From Lachnospiraceae bacterium (GTDB taxonomy: Bacteria; Bacillota; Clostridia; Lachnospirales; Lachnospiraceae), in NCBI GenBank assembly GCA_900753305.1, contig CAADYR010000105.1, forward strand, positions 1 through 30,337: a DNA stretch of 30,337 bases, given 5' to 3'. Below are positions 16,799 to 24,700 of this stretch, piece after piece (the stretch's first letter is position 1; each line of letters begins with the position of its first letter). The notes under the pieces were generated by a model. That model did no database searches and was not told the origin of the DNA. It worked only from the letters and a program-made list of their open reading frames with translations. A program made the position numbers and the translations under genes.

Positions 16799-17118
16799 GG
16801 TGAAATGTATCTTTTTCAGGATAAACGCGACCAACGTACAACTGGTACATACAGGGCATTTGTTTTCTGTGTCTACGGCTTTTTATCAATTATTGCATTG
16901 GTGGCGGTGCTGAATATTGTTAATAGTATTTCCATGAGCGTGTCTGCGGGAATGGGACAGTACGGAGTGATGCGGGCTGTGGGAATGGATGAACGTCAGG
17001 TTATGTGGATGGCTGCTTTTGAAGCGCTTACTTATGTCTTTTTGGGGTGTGTGGTCGGCTGTACGATTGGAGTGCTGATCAGCAGAGGACTGTATCATTT
17101 CTTGATTACAGAGCATTT
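16799..17118 (+). pseudogene. Truncated ABC transporter permease (FtsX/MacB-type) fragment
   Basis: The frame gives DKRDQRTTGTYRAFVFCVYG, then SIIALVAVLNIVNSISMSVS, QYGVMRAVGMDERQV, and ends in ISRGLYHFLITEHF. This is the classic FtsX domain: helix, the MRAVGM loop, then the second helix. Family proteins are several hundred residues longer, with an N-terminal part and a last helix. Here the frame begins after an in-frame TGA (16787-16789). Past about 17118 the sequence belongs to the next, oppositely oriented fragment, although the frame stays open to a stop at 17158. An ATG at 16805 could start a 117-residue peptide, but no ATP-binding partner gene is present. It is best read as a relic cut at both ends. 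Confidence 0.8.
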
Positions 17119-17578
17119 TTCCAAGACAAATATCGAAGATCACGGCAAAAATTCCTGAACATATGACGCTTGTAAAGAAATCACGCCATAGGGTTTGTCC
17201 TTTGGATAAGCAACTGTCCCAGATCCCGTTATATACCATAATAGAAGCGTATATAATGCCTCCTATTAGAGTACTTATTGTCTATCCTAATACCAAAGGA
17301 ATATTCTGTGATATTAAAAGCTGGATAATAATAGTTGCAGCACATATTAAAAACATAGATGCAAATGCTAGATTTCCTGCTTTTAGTGCTTTTTGCTTCA
17401 CACATTTTTCATATGCGGCAACTGTGTTTAAGGTTTCTTTCATTTCTTTGTTCATGGTCTGGCTCCTTTCTCCATTCAGGAGCTCTCTGATTTCAATGTC
17501 GTAGAATTCGGCAAGTTCAACCAATATACTGAGATCCGGCATATTTGTGCCTGTTTCTACCTCTCTTTCATTTACAGC
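17119..17578 (-). pseudogene. Truncated membrane XRE-family regulator with internal stop
   Basis: Read on the minus strand, the piece begins AVNEREVETGTNMPDLSILV, then ELAEFYDIEIRELLNGE. This is the end of an XRE helix-turn-helix domain and the linker seen in clostridial membrane-bound XRE regulators, where the recognition region normally reads like AVSRWETGxxMPDLSIL. A hydrophobic C-terminus follows (FASMFLICAATIIIQLLI). A TAG at 17282-17284 stops the frame, but the same frame continues with TISTLIGGIIYASIMVYNGI and DFFTSVICSGIFAVIFDI, clearly more of the same membrane part. The N-terminal half of the DNA-binding domain is missing, and a TAA at 17579-17581 abuts the break. It cannot be functional as a regulator. 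Confidence 0.75.
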
Positions 17579-17722
17579 TTAACAGTTACGGTGAAAATTA
17601 CCACGACACAAACCGGGAATCCACGAATAATCGCACCGGACATGGAATGTCCAATGCAATTTGCCCGGTTTGACAGGCTGGAAAATTTTAATGACTTAGC
17701 GTTAAGGACAATTGAATCCTAA
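17579..17722 (+). pseudogene. C-terminal fragment of an unrecognised protein
   Basis: The plus strand reads LTVTVKITTTQTGNPRIIAP, then DMECPMQFARFDRLENFND and ALRTIES before TAA. It looks like real coding sequence, but I do not recognise the family and there is no start codon at the left edge, where it meets the XRE fragment. It ends in the inverted repeat at 17698-17726. Confidence 0.5.
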
Positions 17723-17726
17723 CGCT
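17698..17726. terminator. Inverted repeat shared by two convergent gene ends
   Basis: AGCGTTAAGGA (17698-17708) pairs with TCCTAACGCT (17717-17726) with one bulged A and an 8-base loop, followed on the plus strand by TTTATATATTTTTT. It overlaps the stop of the plus-strand fragment and the stop of the minus-strand gene, so it may work in both directions. Confidence 0.55.
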
Positions 17727-18150
17727 TTATATATTTTTTCATAAATTCTGAAAGCAATAAAATATCTTTTCCAAAAACAAATAAGCGATATGCTTTTGGA
17801 TGCTCTCTGTTATAGTTTGGAATGTCATTTCTTTCAAAAATAATATGCTTTTTCTTTAACTCATTTTCAGCTTCGATAATATCGCTTTCGGCCCATGCCC
17901 ATGCAACTAAATGAGCTTTATTCCATTTGTTATTTTCCAGATTTTTAATTGCATGATCAACAAGTTCTTTTTCTGATTTAAAAGTTTTAAACACATTAAG
18001 AGATCCTCTTTCAGAATAGCCAAATATATATTGCTGCCCATCCTGCTGTATTACAATTCCTTCTGGAGGTCTATGTTTTCCGATGATTAATTCATTGAAC
18101 GAGTAACATTCTTTTTCTAAGTACTCCTCTAATTCAGCTATTGTTTTCAT
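17719..18150 (-). CDS. Hypothetical small soluble protein, possibly an orphan immunity-type protein
   Basis: A complete 143-residue gene with ATG at 18150 and AAGGA about 13 bases upstream. It has no signal peptide and no membrane helix. Visible features are an N-terminal helix (KTIAELEEYLEKE), a beta-rich middle (GIVIQQDGQQYIFGYSERGS, FKTFKSEKELVDHA), a Trp-rich stretch (AHLVAWAWAESD), and a basic, hydrophobic end (YRLFVFGKDILLLSEFMKKY). I do not recognise the family with certainty. The small size, AT-rich bases, isolation and position behind a gene relic resemble orphan immunity genes of contact-dependent or polymorphic toxin loci; this is inference from context only. Convergent with the preceding fragment. 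Confidence 0.6.
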   Translation of the reverse strand: MKTIAELEEYLEKECYSFNELIIGKHRPPEGIVIQQDGQQYIFGYSERGSLNVFKTFKSEKELVDHAIKNLENNKWNKAHLVAWAWAESDIIEAENELKKKHIIFERNDIPNYNREHPKAYRLFVFGKDILLLSEFMKKYIKR

Positions 18151-18192
18151 ATGAATTCTTTTTTCCTTGCTATATAAAAATATTTTTTTCTG

Positions 18193-18348
18193 TCATTTAT
18201 CTATTATGCTTTGATACTTTTTGCCTTTTCTTTTATTAATATCTAAGAAAAACTTTTTTGATAATGCTGATAATTGTTCTGCTACAAAGTGCTCCCTGTC
18301 TATTAATTGCTTTAATATTCCGGATGCATATAGGGTTGCCCATTGTCC
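18193..18348 (-). pseudogene. Unidentified coding relic upstream of the immunity-like gene
   Basis: On the minus strand a 51-codon frame without a start codon reads GQWATLYASGILKQLIDREH, then FVAEQLSALSKKFFLDINKR and GKKYQSIIDK before TGA. Its Lys-rich helical composition looks like a protein C-terminus. An in-frame stop (18349-18351) closes it upstream. It ends 43 bases before the start of the 143-residue gene on the same strand, the order expected for toxin then immunity, but no toxin family is recognised. Confidence 0.4.
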
Positions 18349-18351
18349 TCA

Positions 18352-18738
18352 TTCTCATCACATTTTCCTGATATAATAACATCGTAATGATACCATTTTT
18401 GGCACAATAGTAGCAACCTTTTTAACAGCAGACATGAAAAACCAATTCTATACAATTTATACATTCACTTATTTAAAATACATCATTTTACTACTAAAAT
18501 GCATACTTTAACAACGACAATGATAACACATATTCTAAATATAAACAAAAACAACAGACTAAAAAAGATAAAATGGTTACATTTGCATAGTTTACATAAA
18601 CCGTTGATTAGAAAATAAAAATTCTTTTTCCTATAATAATGACTAAAGTGTATTAAGTGTCATTAAATCAAACACTGTATGATATGGCAGGAGGAGTCAT
18701 ATCGGATACGCAAAGAAATATTACGGGAGGAATGAAGG
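18352..18738. other. AT-rich intergenic region and leader of the giant enzyme gene
   Basis: No gene is supported in this stretch of nearly 390 bases. A consensus -10 TATAAT lies at 18632-18637, about 100 bases ahead of the giant gene, but no good -35 is at the right spacing (TTGATT is 22 bases away). Two GGAGG sites are present: one at about 18690 (no suitable start codon nearby) and GGGAGG at 18725-18730, which serves the real start. No riboswitch was recognised. Confidence 0.4.
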
Positions 18739-21700
18739 ATGATAAGGAAAAAGAGTCTGGCAAAAGCATTGGCACTGACTTTAAGTGTATCAATGCTTGG
18801 AACAAGCCTGCCTGGATCTGTAACTGTAGCTGCAGAAGCACAGGATACGGAAACAGCGACGCAATCCCAATCAGATGATGCAACCGGGGATAAGGAAGAT
18901 TCCGGGGAAGAAAATGCAGAAGCTGATGAAGAAAAAGACGGTGAGCACGAAGAAGATAGTACACAGTCTTCTTCTACGCAGGAATCTTCCAAAGAAGACG
19001 AATCTACAGCGGAATCCAATGAGGACGCAACAACGCAGGAAGAAGTTACGACCGAAGAAGAATCAACTGTAGAAGAGACAACGGAGGAAGAAACAACGAC
19101 CGAAGAAGAAACGACAACGGAAGAAGAAACAACGACAGAAGAACTGACGTTGCTTGCTGATGAAGCCGTAGCACTTGCTTCTTATGGTGTAGAACTTTCA
19201 CAGGGAGAGGATGGATATGAATCCTTTACCTCAGATAGAGTAATTGCAAATTTTGATTTTGGAACCGATGTAAATGCAGAATCAGTATATGATTCACAGG
19301 CAGGTTATGGTTTCAGTGATGTGGACTTTAATACAGAAGCAAAAGGTTGGGATGGCAGTGTATATTATCCCAGAACGGCAAATGTAACACAGAGTGCAGC
19401 ATCCTATGTGAAAGATGACGATGATGCTCTGGCAATAGACAGTAAAGTATGGACCGAGACAGAGTCAACAGGTTACGGTGTATACACTTATGAGAATACA
19501 TCTACTTTTGATATTGATGTATACAATGCTGATTACAAGATCGAAGTGACTTTTACTAATCCAACAGACAATGCATATAATGCATATGTTGAAGCGGAAG
19601 ATATCACCAGACAGACGAATATCAATGTGGACGCAGGCAGCACCAAAACAGTGACCATAAGCGCATGCGTAGTAGATGGACAGTTGAATCTGAAATTCCT
19701 TGGCAGCAGTACAGCAACCAGCGAGTCAGATGCGTCAACACAGACAGTCTATGTTTCAGGTGTTAAAGTTACCAGACTGGCAACCAATTCCGAAACATCC
19801 AAACCAACGATTTTTATTGCGTCTGACTCAACAGTACAGACATATGAATCCAACTATTATCCACAGACTGGTTGGGGACAGACTCTGGCACAGTTCTTTG
19901 GCAATGATATCAATGAATATGAATGTGATGACTGTAACTTCAGTCAGGCACAGACATATGAAACTGAGAATGTTATCGTGGAGAACAGAGCAATCGGTGG
20001 CAGAAGTTCCAAGTCTTATGTAGAAGAAGGTAAGCTCGATGATCTTCTGGAAGATGTGAAGCCGGGTGATTATCTGTTAGTACAGTGGGGACACAATGAT
20101 GCAACAGCGGCCAGACCTAACAGATATGTATCCTCCAGTGATTTTAGTAAATGGCTGATGTACTATATCAATGGTGCAAAGCAGAGAGGTGCGACACCTG
20201 TACTGGTAACACCGGTTGCAAGATACAGTTACACAACCAATGCAGACGGTACATTGAAGTCTTTTGCCAGCAATTTCGAAGCATACAGACAGGTGATGCT
20301 CAAGATTGCAAAAGAGCAGAATATACCATATGTTGATTTAACACAGCGTTCTATTGATGTGTGCAACAACTTCGGTATCGAAGGTGCGAAGTCACTGTTT
20401 TTGTGGGTAGCAGCAGGAGAATATGAAGGTGCATATGCAGGTGGTGCTTCTGACTCAACACATTTACAGTATTATGGTGCCTATAAATTTGCACAGTGCG
20501 TTGCACAGGGTATTCTCGAATACGATGCAACAGATGCACTGGATGGACTGAAGCAGTATGTAGTAACCAAGAGTGCAGATGCAGTACCTGAGAAGATTGA
20601 AAACCTGACACTTGTGTCATCAGGAGCTTCTTCTGTTACATTATCCTGGGACAGTGAAGAAACAGCAGAGCTTTACTATATTTACAGAGCAGTACTGGAA
20701 GATAGTCAGACAATTGATGATATTGATTTTGACAGCGCAGAGAAATACTCTGTATCTGCATCCAGAAAGTATACAGATTCTTCCTGTGAAGCAGGAGTTA
20801 CCTATGTATATGCAGTAGGTGGATTTAATGAAAAAGGCGTAGGTGAGTTATCTGATAAGTTACAGGTAAGCACTAAAACAGCAGGTTACAAGTTCGATAT
20901 CAACTACAACGGTTCTCCTACAATGGACGGTTGGACCGGTGTTGAATACAATCAGGCATACAGCGCAGATCTGGGTTATGGATGGATCACGATGCCTGGC
21001 AACGGACGTTATAGAAGTGGCAATGGCAATGCAGATTCTTCTGACATGGCAGACGACTTCTCACTGGGAGCAGGAGAGTTCGCAGTAGATCTGCCAAACG
21101 GTGATTACGAAGTTACCGTATATGCTTGTGATTTGTTACCGGGGACCAGCACGATCAAACCTGCTTATACGGCGGAGGGTGTATCTCTTGGTTCTATTTC
21201 TACGAAGCAGGCATTAGGCAGTTGTACCAATACAGTACGTGTTACAGACGGACAGCTCAATCTGGTCGTTGGTGGTACGAATATGTATCTGAATGGTTTT
21301 ACCATTACCAGTCTTTTGGTATCTCCAAGCGGTCTGACAGCAACAGAAGGTTCCGTAAATGGCAGCAACTACAGCTTCCTGGTCGGTTTCAACCCTGTAT
21401 CTGATGCAGCAGGTTATAAGATTTATCAGAAGGGAACTTCCGATAAGAAATTCGTAGAAGTTAAGGATTTCACAGCAGCAGAATATCAGGAAGATGAACT
21501 GGGATGCCGTTCTATGTCAGTAGACCTTGGTGAAACCTATGAGTACTACATGACCTGCTATACAGCAGATGGTACAGAGTCAGCTCCAAGTGAGACGATC
21601 TCTGTCAAGGCAGTATTAGATGGAGTAAAAGCACCATCAGCACCCAAGAATCTGAAGTGTACTGATCCGGCTTCCAATGCTACAGAGTTACAGCATACAA

Positions 21701-24700
21701 TTACATTGGAATGGGAAGCTTCCACAGTAGAGGACAGCAAATATCCTGTTATCAAATATCTGATCTATCGTTCTGATAAGGCAGAGGATGATAAGGGATT
21801 CAAGGGCTATGAGAAGATCGGTCAGTCTACAACAACGAAGTTCACAGATACTGACGAAGAGATTTCCACAAATATTCATTATTATTATAAGGTATGCGCA
21901 CTCAATGCCGGTGGCGCAGGTGAATTATCTGATTCCTGTGAGACTCCTATCGTAGGAAGTCTGGTAAGAGGCGGCAGAGAAAGTTATTCTGACAGAGCTC
22001 TGGTAGCAATCAATCTTGCAGGCGAGAGCGGAGCAGAGACTTTGGTGTCTGCAACAGATAAGGACGGTAACAAGCTGACAAAAGGCGTATATTTAAGCTG
22101 GAGAAGTTTTGATGCAGATTTTGACAGCAACAATAATTTAAAGACAACCTTTGATGTATATTGCAATAACAATAAGATCGCTTCCGGTATCTCTGTAACC
22201 AATATGGTATATGAAGGCGGTAGCGCATCCGATACATTCAAAGTCGTAGGAAGCAATGATTCTTCTATTGGTGTCAGTGCAGTATCTACGAAGTGCTGGG
22301 ACAAGCAGTATCTGGAACTGAATCTGTATTGTCCGGAAGATGAGACAATGCCGGATGGTTCTACATGCAGCTATACAGCAAATGACATGTCTGTCGGCGA
22401 TCTGGATGGTGACGGCGTGCTGGAACTGATCGTAAAATGGTATCCAAGCAATGCCAAGGACAATTCAGGCAGCGGTTATACAGGCAAGACTTTCCTGGAT
22501 GGTTATGATATCAATTATGCAACCGGTAAAGTATCACTTCTCTGGAGAATTGACATGGGTGTCAATATCCGTTCCGGTGCACACTATACACAGTTCCAGG
22601 TATGGGACTATGACTGTGATGGCAAGGCTGAGATCGCGGTTAAGACAGCAGACGGCACAACAGTATACACAAGCGAAGACGGTACAGCAGCTACATTGAC
22701 AGAATCAGATTATGTTGGAGCATGCTCAGCATCAGAACTGCCGGTTAATACGATCAGTGATGAAAATGATTACCGTAACAGCAGCGGATACATTCTGGAT
22801 GGCCCTGAATATTTCACAATGTTCAATGGCGAGGATGGCAGCATTATTGATACGGTAGATTACACACCTGCCAGAGGAACAGTAAGTGCATGGGGTGATG
22901 CTTATGGCAATCGTGTAGACAGATTCCTGTCAGCAACGGCATACCTTGATGGACAGACACCTTTTGCAGTATTTACCAGAGGTTACTACACCAGAACATG
23001 TCTGACAGCATACTATCTGAAAGATACTGACGGTGATGGCGTAGGTGATGAAATTGCAGAATACTGGGCATTTGATACCAATGATGCAGGCAGTGAATAT
23101 GAAGCACAGGGTAATCATGGACTCAGTGTAAATGATATTGATAATGATGGAAAAGACGAAATTATCTATGGCTCTTTGACAATTGACCATGACGGAACGG
23201 TAAAATATTCCACAGGCATGGGACATGGTGATGCCATGCATGTATCTGACTGGGTATCCTGGAATGACGGGCTGGAAGTTATGGCAGTACATGAGCATGA
23301 TGATGCTAAGTATCATGTAGAGATCCATGATGCAGAGACCGGTGAAGTCCTGATGGGTTATTACACCGGAAAAGACACAGGACGTGGTGTGGCAGCAGAT
23401 ATTGACCCTACTGCAGAAGGTGCTGAATTCTGGTCTATTGCAAGCCCTACTTATGAAAGCAATGATGAGCCTGAATGGGATTCTACAGATGGTGAAGTAT
23501 ATTCCACATGGTCAACATTGGACAACTTTATTAAATTAGCAGATTCTACACCTGCATCCAACTTCTCAATCTTCTGGGATGGAGATTTACTCAGCGAGAT
23601 ACAGGATCATACCTTTAACAAGGCAGCGTATGCACCAACAGGTGTTACCATTGCAAAATGGAATTATGAAGATGAAACACAGGAGAGACTTCTCAATTCT
23701 ACAGAGATCTACTCCAGTAACGGTACAAAGGGTAATCTTGGTCTGGTTGCAGATATCCTTGGTGACTGGCGTGAAGAAATCATTGCCAGATGTGCATCAG
23801 ACAATAACAAAGTACGTATTTATACAACAACAATTCAGACAGACTATGTAGTACCTTGTCTGTTAGAGAATCTGGCTTACAGAGAAGGTGTAGCATGGCA
23901 GAACGTTGGTTATAACCAGCCTGCTAACTTAAGCTACTTACTCAGTGAAGGTCTGGTAACAGCCCAGCTCAGTGAAGGTAAAGTAACCAGCAGTTCTGTA
24001 GATGTGAATTTTACAGCAGCAAATGACGGTACATATGGACACGATATTGAAGGTTACGAGATCTACAGAGCAGATGAAGACGGAGATTACAAGCTGATCG
24101 ACAGTCTGGATCTGGATGAACTGACCGAAGCAGGTAATTCTTCCAGTGATGATACCGATGATGACACAACAGATCCTGTGTATCTGAAGTTCGACTTCGG
24201 TGCAGGTAATGTAAAGGATGGCTGGACACAGGTATTAGCTGATGAAGAGTTCAGCAAGAGCAAAGGCTATGGCTTTACAGATGTAATAAATAATGCAAAC
24301 AAGAGCTACAACTTCAGTGATGATGCAGATTATGCAGATGTCTATAATGACTGCGTACTTGGATGGGTCAGCAACGGCTCTGTAGAATTTGATGCCGTAG
24401 TTCCGAATGGTACTTATGAAGTGACTTTCTATATCGGAAATGGCTCAGGCTATGTATATAATAAAGTCACAGCAGAAGGTGAAGAATTCTCAGATGTAAG
24501 ACGTGGTAACAGCGACAGAAGAGGTACTTGTGAGACAATTACTGTAGAAGTAACAGATGGAGTACTGAATGTTGTAAATACAGTCAGCAAGAATGGAATG
24601 GCAGCATTGTATTTCAATGGTCTGACCATCAAAGATGTGAATTATGATGAATGGCTTGCATCCAAGGATAATGATGAAGAGAAAGACACAGAAGATACAA

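Noticed and set aside
16647..16889. Minus-strand frame of 80 codons across the join before the permease fragment
   Set aside because: It crosses two unrelated segments, so it cannot be a single ancestral gene; a different minus frame looks more coding-like in the left part.
18657..18878. Small plus-strand frame overlapping the start of the giant gene (possible leader peptide)
   Set aside because: It begins at GTG without a ribosome binding site, reads through the signal-peptide coding region in another frame and shows no protein-like pattern.
19084..19137. Short tandem repeats as a CRISPR-like array
   Set aside because: Units are contiguous coding repeats without spacers, inside the acidic linker of a protein.
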